This document shows, piece after piece, positions 50,866-58,959 of a stretch of DNA of 64,000 bases (the stretch's first letter is position 1; every line of letters starts with the position of its first letter). The stretch comes from Bryobacteraceae bacterium (GTDB taxonomy: Bacteria > Acidobacteriota > Terriglobia > Bryobacterales > Bryobacteraceae): NCBI GenBank assembly GCA_030041495.1, contig JASHNT010000095.1, forward strand, positions 1 through 64,000, read 5' to 3'. The translations under genes and the position numbers were made by a program. The notes beneath the pieces were generated by a model. It had not been told where the DNA came from, did not search any database, and saw only the letters and a program-made list of their open reading frames with translations.

Positions 50866-51042
50866 ATGAAGACTACTGTCTCCTCAAAGGGGCAGACCGT
50901 TCTACCTGCCGAGCTCCGGCAGATGGACCGCGTCGAGACTGGGCAGGAATTCGACGTCGAGCGCCTCGATCGCGGCGACTATCGCCTGATCCAGCGTGCT
51001 CCTCGGCCCAATGAAGGCGTCATCGACCGGCTGCTTGCCTAG
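50866..51042 (+). pseudogene. AbrB/SpoVT-fold antitoxin, probably shortened by an early stop
   Basis: A 58-residue product beginning MKTTVSSKGQTVLPAELRQM, the swapped-hairpin DNA-binding fold of AbrB/VapB antitoxins. The frame stops with TAG at 51040, but the next 15 codons stay open in the same frame (WDYFVPVESEMTEEL) to a TGA at 51088 that overlaps the GTG of the toxin remnant, the overlap expected of an intact antitoxin-toxin pair. The C-terminal toxin-binding tail is therefore probably lost. The DNA-binding part may still work. Confidence 0.7.
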
Positions 51043-51086
51043 TGGGATTATTTCGTTCCCGTTGAGTCTGAAATGACGGAGGAGCT

Positions 51087-51167
51087 GTGAAGTATTTGGT
51101 TGACACTAGCGTCCTCACCGGGGGATCTCGCCGCCTACCGCTGGCACCGGCGGGGCATCTGGTATAG
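51087..51167 (+). pseudogene. Remnant of a PIN-domain (VapC-like) toxin
   Basis: A GTG at 51087 with GGAGGAG just upstream opens MKYLVDTSVLTGGSRRLPLAP and closes after 26 codons. MKYLVDTSVL is the classic first strand of PIN-domain ribonucleases including the first catalytic Asp (D6). The remaining 110 or so residues of a normal toxin, including the other acidic residues, are absent; what follows is the leader and gene of a membrane protein. It is therefore a truncated, inactive toxin. Confidence 0.7.
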
Positions 51168-51170
51168 ACT
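51141..51170 (+). promoter_or_regulatory. Putative leaderless promoter of the polytopic membrane protein gene
   Basis: CTGGCA at 51141-51146, an 18-bp spacer and TAGACT at 51165-51170, followed by 7 bp and the ATG at 51178. It lies partly inside the toxin remnant. Confidence 0.3.
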
Positions 51171-51177
51171 CCTTAGG

Positions 51178-52263
51178 ATGCTCAAACAGCCAGCCCTCGG
51201 CCTCGCCGCCTCGATCCTAATCATTGCCATCTCGCTCGGATTCGTCGCGCTGTTTCCGGCGGCGAAATTCCTGGGCAGCGTCAGCTACGCCCTGATCTGC
51301 GTGATCCCGATGGAAATCGTGGTTGGCATCACGTGGGGATGCAAGCAGCCGGCCTTCGCCGCGAACCGCAGCCAACCCGCGAAGGGCGCTCTCCTGGTGT
51401 TGTTCACCGGAGTCGTCGGCATCGTGGTCACCATCGCCTATTTCTTCATCGCCGGCGGAGGCGTGCGGCCCATTTCGCCCATGCTGATGATGTGCTCCAT
51501 CGTGAGCGTGATCATCACGTTTTGGGCAGTTATCATGTGGGGCGGATGGCCGTTCACCAAGCTGCTGCAGAACCCGCTCGAAGCCGGCTTCGCGATGCTG
51601 GTGGCTTGCTACGCCGTGAACCTGGTGTTGTTCAAGCTCTTATTTAATTACGAATTCATGCGCGGAGCCCCCGTATACGTCGAATCGCTCGACCCGCACG
51701 GACTGTTCAACGCGAACCTGGCCATGGTGTTCTACATGTCGGCCATCGGCATCATGTTTTTGATGCTGCATTTCGATCTCTGGCCGCTGACGAAATCCCC
51801 GGCGATCATGAAGCAACCGATGCTGGGCCTGGTGTGGACCGCCATCTGCCTCGTGTTGGGCGGCGCGCTCTTTTATGTCGGCGTGTACACGCTGAAGATG
51901 GACCCGATGCAGTTCATGGTCTGGGTTCCGATTTCCTTTATCTTCGGCACCATCATCGTGCTGAACATGTTGCAGGGATCGTTGTTCGCGAAGTTCACGC
52001 AGCCACTGAGAGGAGTTCTGAACACGGTCGCTGCGGCGATAATCGGCGCGGCGCTAGCGTTGCTGTATGCGAGGCTTGCGCCGTACGTCAGCGGCGAGCT
52101 TACGCCGGGACCCCCGGGGAACGATTTTGAACGCTGGCTCGCGTCCGCGCTGCTGGGCGTGACCTTCCCGTTCCTGATCTTCTACGCCGAGTTCTTCGAG
52201 TACTGGCCTCTGAAGAAGGCCGCCGCGCAGCCGCAAACCGTCGCCTCCGCCGCGACCTCCTAA
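51178..52263 (+). CDS. Polytopic membrane protein of unknown function
   Basis: A 361-residue protein with about ten hydrophobic segments, starting MLKQPALGLAASILIIAISLGFV. Recurrent patterns such as LTKSPAIMKQPMLGLVW and MKQPxLG-like segments repeat the N-terminal MLKQPALGLA, suggesting an internal duplication of a five-helix unit. It has few charged residues and ends with a short Ala/Pro tail. The frame is open to 51100, but those codons overlap the toxin remnant and I start at the ATG at 51178. No family recognised; a transporter or channel is possible. Confidence 0.75.
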   Translation: MLKQPALGLAASILIIAISLGFVALFPAAKFLGSVSYALICVIPMEIVVGITWGCKQPAFAANRSQPAKGALLVLFTGVVGIVVTIAYFFIAGGGVRPISPMLMMCSIVSVIITFWAVIMWGGWPFTKLLQNPLEAGFAMLVACYAVNLVLFKLLFNYEFMRGAPVYVESLDPHGLFNANLAMVFYMSAIGIMFLMLHFDLWPLTKSPAIMKQPMLGLVWTAICLVLGGALFYVGVYTLKMDPMQFMVWVPISFIFGTIIVLNMLQGSLFAKFTQPLRGVLNTVAAAIIGAALALLYARLAPYVSGELTPGPPGNDFERWLASALLGVTFPFLIFYAEFFEYWPLKKAAAQPQTVASAATS

Positions 52264-52296
52264 ACGCCAGCCGCTACGACATCAGGCCGCGCATCG

Positions 52297-53331
52297 TTAC
52301 ATCAGACTCCGCATGAGGGCTGCCCCGTCTACCATCGCCTTCAGTTTTCCGAAGGCGACCTCGCGAGGCAGATACTTCATCCCGCAGTCCGGCGCAAGAT
52401 AGAGCTGTTTGGGAGCGATGTACGGCAGAGCGCGGCGGATGCGCCCGGCGACGATCTCCGCGGTCTCCACCTGATGCGTGGACAAATCGATCACGCCCAG
52501 CATGACGGTCTTGTCCGGCAGCTTCTGAAGCACCGAACAATCCAACGACGACTGCGCCGTCTCAATCGAAATCTGCTTCACCGGCGTATCGGCCAGCTCT
52601 TCGAGGAACGAATAGCGAGCCGGCCGTCCGCTGACCAGCGCGGCATAGCCGAAACAGATGTGCAGGGCCGTGGTTCCGGTGACGTCTTCGAGCGCCCGCC
52701 GCAACGCCATGAGCCCGTATTGCCGCGCCAAGTCCGGATTGGCCTCCATCCACGGCTCGTCGATCTGCACCACGTCCGCGCCGGCAGCGAACAGGTCGCG
52801 AATCTCTTCGTTCACCGCCGCGGCGTAGTCCATCGCCATCTCTTCCACGGTTCCGTAGAAGATATTCTGCGCCTGGCGCGACATCGTGAACGGCCCCGGC
52901 ACTGTAATCTTGATGGCCCGATCGGTGTTGGCGCGCAGAAACTGCACGTCGCGGACCTGCACGGGGTGCTTACGGCGAATCTTGCCCACCACGCGCGGAA
53001 CCGTAACGCGATTGCCGCTGCGGCTGATGATTTCGCCCGGCTTGTCCAGGTCGATGCCATCCAGCGCGGTCGCGAAGCGGTTCGAATAACTTTCGCGGCG
53101 CATCTCGCCGTCGCTCAAAATATCGACACCGGCGCGTTCCTGGTCGCGGATCGCGAGCAGAGTCGCATCGTCCTGCGCCTGTTCCAGGAATTCCGGAGCC
53201 ACGCGCCACAGAGCCTGCTCCCGCACGCGCGGAGGCATCTGGTGGCCGAGCTTGTGACGGTCAATCAACCAATCCGGTTGCGGATAAGAGCCAACTAAAG
53301 TAACGGGAAATAGTTTGTTTGGAAGAGCCAT
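52297..53331 (-). CDS. Cobalamin-independent methionine-synthase-like protein (MetE core type), copy 2
   Basis: A 344-residue TIM barrel of the UROD/MetE group. Zinc ligands of the MetE C-terminal half are at H224 and C226 (ALHICFG), E257 (SIETAQ) and C316 (APDCGMKYL). The start MALPNKLFPVTLVGSYPQPDWL matches the VGSxPRP pattern of the family. It lacks the N-terminal barrel of MetE. It lies directly after the PQQ-cytochrome gene (1-bp spacing), likely co-transcribed. Function may be a methyltransferase on a substrate other than homocysteine. Confidence 0.85.
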   Translation of the reverse strand: MALPNKLFPVTLVGSYPQPDWLIDRHKLGHQMPPRVREQALWRVAPEFLEQAQDDATLLAIRDQERAGVDILSDGEMRRESYSNRFATALDGIDLDKPGEIISRSGNRVTVPRVVGKIRRKHPVQVRDVQFLRANTDRAIKITVPGPFTMSRQAQNIFYGTVEEMAMDYAAAVNEEIRDLFAAGADVVQIDEPWMEANPDLARQYGLMALRRALEDVTGTTALHICFGYAALVSGRPARYSFLEELADTPVKQISIETAQSSLDCSVLQKLPDKTVMLGVIDLSTHQVETAEIVAGRIRRALPYIAPKQLYLAPDCGMKYLPREVAFGKLKAMVDGAALMRSLM

Positions 53332-55230
53332 TTATCGAGCCTCGAATGCCAGCAGCACGTTGCCGGGCATTCCATTTCCGGTTCCGATGTATCCGGAACC
53401 GACGTACAGCGTCCCGCCCACGATGACCGGACCGGGATCGCCGAGCGAGCCGCCCTTGGCGGGAACGCCATTCACTGTAGTGTAATCGTGCGCGGTCGCG
53501 TATTGCCACAACTCCTTGCCGTCGGTGGTGGAAAGAGCATGCAGCACTCCGTCCCATCCGCCCGCGAACACCACGCCGTTAATCAGCGTGACAGCGGCGA
53601 CCAACCCGCGCCTCGGCCTTCCGCCTCCCTCGGGCTGCGCTGGATCGATATGCGCAATCCATGCCTGCTTGCCGTCGGCCAGACGCAGAGCGGCGACAGC
53701 GCCGGTTTGCAGCGGATAGTAGACGTTCTGGCCGTCCGCCGCTCCGCCCCACATGATCTGCGCGCTGGCGCGAGCGCCATCCGTAAGGTCCGCCTTCCAC
53801 AGCAGCGCGCCTTTATTATCGGGATCGATCGCAACAGCAGTTCCGCCCTTGTGCGCGGCCACCAAGACGCGCTTGCCGTTCGCGAGCGTCTTCAGGATCG
53901 GGGAATTGGCGATGTCCCAATCGGGACCTGGATTTTCAGGGCACTGTTCGCCCTTGGGTCCGCGGCCGCCGCAGCCTTGCGGAGACGCGTCGTTTTCGAC
54001 GCCTTGATACCACCACAACATTTTGCCGGTCGCCATATCGAACGCGACAATCGCGTCGGAAGTTTTCGCGGCAGGTTCGGTGAACGCATTGCCGGTGGAA
54101 ACATAGATGGCCTTGTTCTTAGGATCGATCGTAGGTGCGCTCCAGATCGATGCGCCGGCGGGACCCCACAATTGCGTGCCGATGGAATTAATCTTTCTGG
54201 GCTTGGGCTCCTCCGGAATTGTGTAGCTCTTCCAGATGAGCTTGCCGCTGCTGGCGTCGATCGCTGACAGGTTGCCGCGATACGTGCAGCAGGGATAATG
54301 TGGATCGCCGGACGCGACCTCCTCAGAACCGGCGATACCGACGTACACCCGCCCCTCGTAAACCACCGGAGCGCCGGTCACGTGCGACAGCACCCGAGGC
54401 TCTGGATTGTACTTCCACAGCAGCTCGCCATTGTGCGCATCAACAGCGTAGACGTTGCCCTTGCGGTCGCCGAAATAGGCCGCGTATTTCGTGTTGCCGC
54501 GGCCAGTCACCGGACCGATGACCAGCGGCGTGCGCACCTGCGCCTCGGCCTCGAAGGACCAATACACGCAGCCCGTGGAAGCGTTCAAGGCGTAGACGTA
54601 GCTGTTATCGTCGCCGATGAAGAGACGTCCGTCGGCGATGGTGGGCTGGCTGTAAGCCTCCACGCCGCCCGGAAATCCAAACGCCCACTTGAGCTGCAGC
54701 TTGGGCACCTGCGCGGCCGCGAGACCTGCGGTTTGGGCCGTCTCAAAGCGCGTGTTGGCGAGATCCGTGCTCCATCCGAGCCAAGTCGGTCCGGAATTGA
54801 CGGTGCCCATCTGCGGATTCGCCGCGCAGTGGTTGGGCATGTTTTTCGCGTCACCTTGATCGGCCGCGCCCAGGCTCCGGCCGCCAAAGAATTCCGCGAT
54901 GTAGCGCTTCTCTTGATCGCTCAACTTCGCCGCCTGCTGGACCATCGCGCCTGTAGTCAGCGCTGCGTAGATCGCCTCCGGCGTCATCGTGGCGAGAGTG
55001 TCGGTGGAAGGCGCGCTATTTTCTTTGAGCAGTCCCTCATCGGCGCTGGACTTGGTGTTCTTGTGGCAGCTCGCGCAGTTATTGTTGAACGGCGCCTGGG
55101 CGGCAAACCGCTCCATCGGGCCCTGGATGGGTCCCCGGCCTCCGCGTCCGCCGGGGGCTTGGGGCGGGGCTTGCGGCGGCTGGGCCTGGAGGGCCGCGAT
55201 TACGACTAGAAAACAAAACAGTTGTCGCAT
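53332..55230 (-). CDS. PQQ beta-propeller protein with N-terminal cytochrome c domain (PVA-dehydrogenase-like)
   Basis: A 632-residue secreted protein with signal peptide (MRQLFCFLVVIAALQAQ), starting at the ATG at 55230. One haem site, CASCH, lies at 52-56 in a short cytochrome c domain. From about 150 on, repeated W-motif blades occur (WSTDLANTRFE, LKWAFGFPGG, YVYALNASTGCVYWSFEAE, VYAVDAHNGELLWKY, AIDASSGKLIWKS, IVAFDMATGKMLWWYQG). This order matches quinohaemoprotein polyvinyl-alcohol dehydrogenases and related secreted alcohol dehydrogenases. It probably oxidises an alcohol in the periplasm. Pro/Gly-rich linker at 18-38. Confidence 0.85.
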   Translation of the reverse strand: MRQLFCFLVVIAALQAQPPQAPPQAPGGRGGRGPIQGPMERFAAQAPFNNNCASCHKNTKSSADEGLLKENSAPSTDTLATMTPEAIYAALTTGAMVQQAAKLSDQEKRYIAEFFGGRSLGAADQGDAKNMPNHCAANPQMGTVNSGPTWLGWSTDLANTRFETAQTAGLAAAQVPKLQLKWAFGFPGGVEAYSQPTIADGRLFIGDDNSYVYALNASTGCVYWSFEAEAQVRTPLVIGPVTGRGNTKYAAYFGDRKGNVYAVDAHNGELLWKYNPEPRVLSHVTGAPVVYEGRVYVGIAGSEEVASGDPHYPCCTYRGNLSAIDASSGKLIWKSYTIPEEPKPRKINSIGTQLWGPAGASIWSAPTIDPKNKAIYVSTGNAFTEPAAKTSDAIVAFDMATGKMLWWYQGVENDASPQGCGGRGPKGEQCPENPGPDWDIANSPILKTLANGKRVLVAAHKGGTAVAIDPDNKGALLWKADLTDGARASAQIMWGGAADGQNVYYPLQTGAVAALRLADGKQAWIAHIDPAQPEGGGRPRRGLVAAVTLINGVVFAGGWDGVLHALSTTDGKELWQYATAHDYTTVNGVPAKGGSLGDPGPVIVGGTLYVGSGYIGTGNGMPGNVLLAFEAR

Positions 55231-55358
55231 GTTTTTAGACCTATGGGGTGTCACGGGTGGGCGCCTGCGCGGACCTCTGGCAGGGAGAAGTTCGCTTCGT
55301 TGAGTAAGTTGGCCGTTTCAGGCCTTCCGGCCGATCAGGTGTTCGTCGCATGCTCTTA

Positions 55359-55364
55359 TATAAT
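55359..55364 (+). promoter_or_regulatory. Putative -10 element of the aldose epimerase gene
   Basis: A perfect TATAAT at 55359-55364, about 26 bp before the ATG at 55391, where AGGG at 55384-55387 can serve as ribosome site. The -35 region is weak. Unlike the leaderless cases in this window, this gene keeps an ordinary short leader. Confidence 0.35.
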
Positions 55365-55390
55365 GTACCCGATATGCCGAAATAGGGCTT

Positions 55391-56425
55391 ATGAGACACA
55401 TAGCCCTGCTTGTTGCGCTATCTCTCACCGTGGTTGCGCAAAACTATACCGCTAGCCAGTCCACGGACCACGGGGTTCCGGTGGTGCGGCTCACCGATTC
55501 CGACCACGGAGTGGAAGTCGGCATTCTTCCTTCGGTCGGGAACATCGCCTACGAAATGAAGGTACACGGCCAGAATATCCTGTACTTTCCCGCCGATCTC
55601 GACGAGTTCCAACAGAGGCCCACGCTGGCCGGTATTCCTTTTCTTGCGCCGTGGGGAAACCGGCTGGATCAGCCGGCGTTCTGGGCCAATGGCAGGAAGT
55701 ACGTTTTCGACGCGACGCTCAACAACGTCCATGGCGCGAATCCGATTCACGGCATGCTCGCGAGCTCAGCCTACTGGCGCGTCACCGAAGTGAAGGCCGA
55801 TGCGCATTCGGCTCACGTGGTCAGCAAGCTTGAATTCTGGAAGTACCCGGAGTTGATGCGCCAGTGGCCGTTCGCCCACGAATACGAGATGACCTACACC
55901 TTGGCCGAAGGCGGATTGCAGGTCGCTATCACCGTGACCAATCTCAGCTCTGAGCCGATGCCTGTCGCGATCGGATTCCATCCCTTCTTCCGCATCCCCG
56001 GCGTCGCCCGCAACGATTGGGTCGGACGCATCCCGGCCCGCCAGCGCGTGATCACGGACACTCGCTTGATTCCCACCGGCCAGTTTAAGCCCATGGATCT
56101 GGACGATCCGTTCCTTTTGGAGAATCGCACGCTCGACGACGGCTTTGTTGACCTCGTGCGCGATCCCGACGGCCGGGCGCGTTTCTACATCGCCAGCTCC
56201 GGCAAGACCGTGGAGGTGCTGTTCGGTCCCAAGTGGCAAGCCGCCGTGGTGTGGGAGCCTAACGACAGCAAGGGCCAGCCCCAGCCGTTCGTCTGCTTCG
56301 AGCCGATGGCCGGCATCACCGACGCGATCAACCTCTATCACGAAGGCAAGTACGCCGACTTGCAGACGGTCCCACCGGGCGGCAAGTGGAGCGAAAGTTT
56401 CTGGGTCCGCACCAGCGGGCTCTAA
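55391..56425 (+). CDS. Secreted aldose 1-epimerase family protein
   Basis: A 344-residue protein with a short signal peptide (MRHIALLVALSLTVVAQ). Family features are FLAPWGNRLDQP near 83, ANPIHGMLAS with the catalytic His near 119, IGFHPFFRIPG with the second His near 198, and FVCFEPMAGITDAIN with the catalytic Glu near 306. Mutarotases interconvert sugar anomers; export suggests action on free sugars in the periplasm. It has its own promoter-like TATAAT and precedes a HicBA pair. Confidence 0.9.
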   Translation: MRHIALLVALSLTVVAQNYTASQSTDHGVPVVRLTDSDHGVEVGILPSVGNIAYEMKVHGQNILYFPADLDEFQQRPTLAGIPFLAPWGNRLDQPAFWANGRKYVFDATLNNVHGANPIHGMLASSAYWRVTEVKADAHSAHVVSKLEFWKYPELMRQWPFAHEYEMTYTLAEGGLQVAITVTNLSSEPMPVAIGFHPFFRIPGVARNDWVGRIPARQRVITDTRLIPTGQFKPMDLDDPFLLENRTLDDGFVDLVRDPDGRARFYIASSGKTVEVLFGPKWQAAVVWEPNDSKGQPQPFVCFEPMAGITDAINLYHEGKYADLQTVPPGGKWSESFWVRTSGL

Positions 56426-56442
56426 AGCTACGATTGGGACAC

Positions 56443-56652
56443 GTGGTCCATCCAATCCGCGTTGAAGTAGAGCGGGAAGAGGACGGCCGCATCCTGGCTT
56501 CGGTGCCTGAACTGCCCGGCGTGATGGCGTACGGAGCAAACCGGCAAGAGACGGTGCGAAAACTGAAGGCGATCGCCCTCCAGGTACTGGCGGACATGAT
56601 CGAGAGCGGTGAGGAGGTTCCGGAACCGCTGAAAGCCCTGTTCGCCGCGTGA
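56443..56652 (+). CDS. hicB: HicB-family antitoxin
   Basis: About 69 residues from a GTG at 56443; a TTG at 56434 or an ATG at 56386 inside the epimerase gene are alternatives. The core IRVEVEREEDGRILASVPELPGVMAYGANRQETVRKLKAIALQ is the partial RNase H-like HicB fold (split here as IRVEVEREEDGRILASVPEL and PGVMAYGANRQETVRKL). No separate DNA-binding domain follows, as in short HicB proteins. It overlaps the toxin gene at GTGA. Confidence 0.82.
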   Translation: MVHPIRVEVEREEDGRILASVPELPGVMAYGANRQETVRKLKAIALQVLADMIESGEEVPEPLKALFAA

Positions 56653-56861
56653 GCGTCTGGCGCGCCACCAAAGCCAGAAGGGCCTACGCGGCGCTACTCC
56701 GAATCGGCTGGACGCTCAAGAAGCAAGTTGGATCCCACCGCAAGCTGCAACGTCCGGGCTGGCCTAACTTCACTTTCTGCTTCCACGACAGCGAAGAGAT
56801 CGGTCCGCAGCGCTCGCCAAGATCGGGAAAAGATGCAGCCCTTCGTCCTGAGGACCTATAA
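56649..56861 (+). CDS. hicA: HicA-family mRNA-interferase toxin, possibly damaged
   Basis: A 70-residue protein, GTG start overlapping the hicB stop. The double-stranded-RNA-binding-like fold is visible: LLRIGWTLKKQVGSHRKLQR with the catalytic His in GSH (about H29), and FTFCFHDSEEIGP. The next segment reads QRSPRSGKDAAL, whereas the +1 frame over the same bases reads ALAKIGK, the usual HicA sequence, before the original frame resumes with LRPEDL. Two compensating single-base indels may have scrambled this helix. Toxin activity is therefore uncertain. Confidence 0.75.
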   Translation: MSVWRATKARRAYAALLRIGWTLKKQVGSHRKLQRPGWPNFTFCFHDSEEIGPQRSPRSGKDAALRPEDL

Positions 56862-56874
56862 GCGAAGAGCTCGT

Positions 56875-57313
56875 TCAGGTCTCTGGCCCGAGGTCCCCCG
56901 TATCAATGGAGATTTGCCTATAGAAGACCGGCAGCTGGTAGAGGGACCTCAAGCGTGGGAGATGAGCCCTGTCCTTGGCGATTGGAGTCTCCTTGGACAC
57001 AACCCACCACTTTCTTGAGCGGTTCTCATTCGGCCAGTGCGCGTATTCCAGCAGTTGCCCGACGGCCTTGCGCGCAGCCGCGCGAACGCCGGACGCCGGA
57101 CGCGACCTTGATCTCGCAGAAAATCGGGCCTGCGCCTGTCTCAATCACTACGTCAACGCGGGCATCTCGATCGCCTTGGTTGATCTTCCACTCCTCGGTA
57201 ATCTCGCATCCCCCGCGGTTCCTCCCCATCGCTCTGCGAAACTCCTGGATTCCTCCAACGCAGTAATCCTCGGCAGCCTCGTTAACTTCCTTCGCAAGTT
57301 CTGTGATCGTCAC
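56875..57313 (-). pseudogene. Broken PD-(D/E)XK nuclease-like gene, frameshifted by a 7-bp duplication
   Basis: Reading leftward from the GTG at 57313, the product MTITELAKEVNEAAEDY... carries VDVVIETGAGPIFCEIKVASGV, with the Asp and E-x-K of a PD-(D/E)XK nuclease core. It then runs out of register. The continuation, AAARKAVGQLLEYAHWP and later LYQLPVFYRQIS, is in another frame ending at 56875. The break coincides with two tandem copies of a 7-bp unit; removing one copy joins the halves into a protein of about 143 residues. One base separates it from the PQQ gene stop, so they may share a transcript. Confidence 0.7.
57086..57099. repeat. 7-bp tandem duplication (ACGCCGG x2) inside the nuclease-like gene
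   Basis: ACGCCGG occurs at 57086-57092 and again at 57093-57099, followed by ACGC. Deleting one copy restores an uninterrupted reading frame across the nuclease-like gene, so the second copy is the likely cause of the frameshift. Confidence 0.8.
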
Positions 57314-57314
57314 C

Positions 57315-58937
57315 TCATTCCCTCTTCTCCCACAGCGCGAAACTGTAGAGCGTCTTCCCGGCGGCGATGGCGATGAACTGCTTGCCGTCCACCGCGTAGC
57401 TCATGGGCGAGGCCGCGATGCTGGAGCCGGCGGGAAAGCTCCATAGCTCGACGCCCGTGCGAGCGTTGAGCGCAATCAAGCTACCATCGCCGGTGGCAGC
57501 GAATACCAGACCTCCGGCCGTGGCGAGAACGCCCGCGGAAAGTGAGACGCGGTTGAGTTTGTGTTCCCATTGCGTTGCACCGGTCTCGGGATCGATGGCC
57601 TTGATGGCGGCGACGGGCGGGTCTCCCGCTCGTTGGCCGCGGCCGCCCTGGTACTGTTTGCCCTGCTCATAGGCTTGCGGCGTGCGCAGAAAACGCTGGC
57701 CGGAATCGGCGGTCGCCACATATATCCAACCCGTCTCTGGACTGTAGGAAGGCGCTTGAAAATTGGTGCCTCCGATCAGCGATGGATACACCGTGATGCT
57801 CCCTCCGGGCTGCGAATCCCAGCCCTCGACCAATTTCGGCCGGCCGTTCCGATCGAAGCCGGTGTTCCAGGTCTGGCGCACAAATGGAGTGGCGCTCAGA
57901 AATTCGCCGCTCGACCGGTCGAGCACGTAGAACATGCCGTTCCGGTTGGCTTGCAGCAGCAGCTTGCGCGGCTGGCCGTGAAACATGCGGTCCACCAGAA
58001 TAACGTCCTCGGTCGCGTCCCAATCGTGGCTATCGCCGGGAGTGAACTGATAATGCCACTTGCGCCTGCCGGTGGCCGGATCGAGAGCCAGCACGGAGCA
58101 ACTGAAAAGATTGTCGCCGCTGCGAACGTCGGCATCGATATCGGGACCGGGATTGCCGACGGTCCAGAACAAGGTATCGCTTTCCGCATCGTAGCTGCCG
58201 GTGAGCCAGGTGGGGCTGCCTCCGTGCTGCCAGCTATCGCCTTTCCATGTCTCGTGGCCGAACTCGCCGGGAGCGGGCACGGTATCGAGGCGCCACAGGC
58301 GCGCGCCGGTCGCCGGGTCGTACGCCTCGACGAATCCGCGCGCGCCGAATTCGCCGCCTGCCACGCCCACCACGATCCGGTCCTTGAGCGCCAGAGGCGC
58401 GGAGGTGATGCTGTATCCCAGTATGGGGTCGGCAATCTGCGTCTCCCACAAAAGACGGCCGGTCCGCGCGTCCAACGCGACCAGCGCAGCATCCAGAGTG
58501 CCCACGAACAATCGATTTCCCAGCATCGCGACGCCGCGATTGAAGCGATTGATCTGCCCCGGAGGGGTGATTTTTTGCGCGCGCTCATAACGCCAGATCT
58601 GCTGGCCCGTTTTCGCGTCGAGCGCGAACACCTGTCCGGGCTGGCCGGAAGTGTACATCACACCGTCCGCCACCAGCGGCGTCACCTCCAACGCAGAGGC
58701 GCCGGGCATCCCGACGGACCAGCTCACCGCCAGGCGGCTTACATTCGAGGCGTCGACCTGCTTCAGCGCGGAGTAGTGGCGGCCCTGGTAATCGCCCCAG
58801 TAGGTGAGCCAGTTCCGCGGCTCGGCCGGCGCGCTGCGTAGCCGGTCGAACGTGACGTCGAACCTCGATCCGGGCGCGCCCGTAGACTGCGCCAGAGCCA
58901 ACGCGGAACACGCGGCGAGAAACGGCACGAGGCGCAT
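57315..58937 (-). CDS. PQQ-dependent alcohol-dehydrogenase-like protein (8-blade propeller)
   Basis: A 540-residue secreted protein with signal peptide (MRLVPFLAACSALALAQ), ATG at 58937. Blades are visible as WLTYWGDYQGRHYSAL, SRLAVSWSVGMPG, LDAKTGQQIWRYER, LDARTGRLLWETQ, YDPATGARLWRLDT, LDPATGRRKWHYQFTPGDSHDWDATED (active-site Asp region) and LNARTGVELWSFPAG. This is the methanol/ethanol dehydrogenase family; no cytochrome domain is attached, and no adjacent CxxCH protein on this strand. It oxidises alcohols with PQQ and a metal ion, substrate unknown. Confidence 0.85.
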   Translation of the reverse strand: MRLVPFLAACSALALAQSTGAPGSRFDVTFDRLRSAPAEPRNWLTYWGDYQGRHYSALKQVDASNVSRLAVSWSVGMPGASALEVTPLVADGVMYTSGQPGQVFALDAKTGQQIWRYERAQKITPPGQINRFNRGVAMLGNRLFVGTLDAALVALDARTGRLLWETQIADPILGYSITSAPLALKDRIVVGVAGGEFGARGFVEAYDPATGARLWRLDTVPAPGEFGHETWKGDSWQHGGSPTWLTGSYDAESDTLFWTVGNPGPDIDADVRSGDNLFSCSVLALDPATGRRKWHYQFTPGDSHDWDATEDVILVDRMFHGQPRKLLLQANRNGMFYVLDRSSGEFLSATPFVRQTWNTGFDRNGRPKLVEGWDSQPGGSITVYPSLIGGTNFQAPSYSPETGWIYVATADSGQRFLRTPQAYEQGKQYQGGRGQRAGDPPVAAIKAIDPETGATQWEHKLNRVSLSAGVLATAGGLVFAATGDGSLIALNARTGVELWSFPAGSSIAASPMSYAVDGKQFIAIAAGKTLYSFALWEKRE

Positions 58938-58948
58938 AGAGGCCACAG

Positions 58949-58954
58949 TATCAT
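58949..58954 (+). promoter_or_regulatory. Putative -10 element of the D-threonine-aldolase-like gene
   Basis: TATCAT at 58949-58954 is followed by 5 bp and the GTG at 58960. The same stretch read leftward gives GATACT, 9 bp before the PQQ gene start, so divergent transcription may begin from overlapping elements. Confidence 0.25.
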
Positions 58955-58959
58955 GGATC

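Noticed and set aside
56386-56442. ATG start for hicB at 56386
   Set aside because: It would overlap the epimerase gene by 40 bp and adds residues not fitting the HicB fold; GTG at 56443 or TTG at 56434 is more natural.
57561-58841. 426-codon open frame on the plus strand opposite the PQQ gene
   Set aside because: A GC-driven shadow: the minus strand encodes recognisable propeller blades and the shadow has no recognisable motif. The same applies to long antisense frames at 49504-50679, 52474-53298 and 60614-61588.
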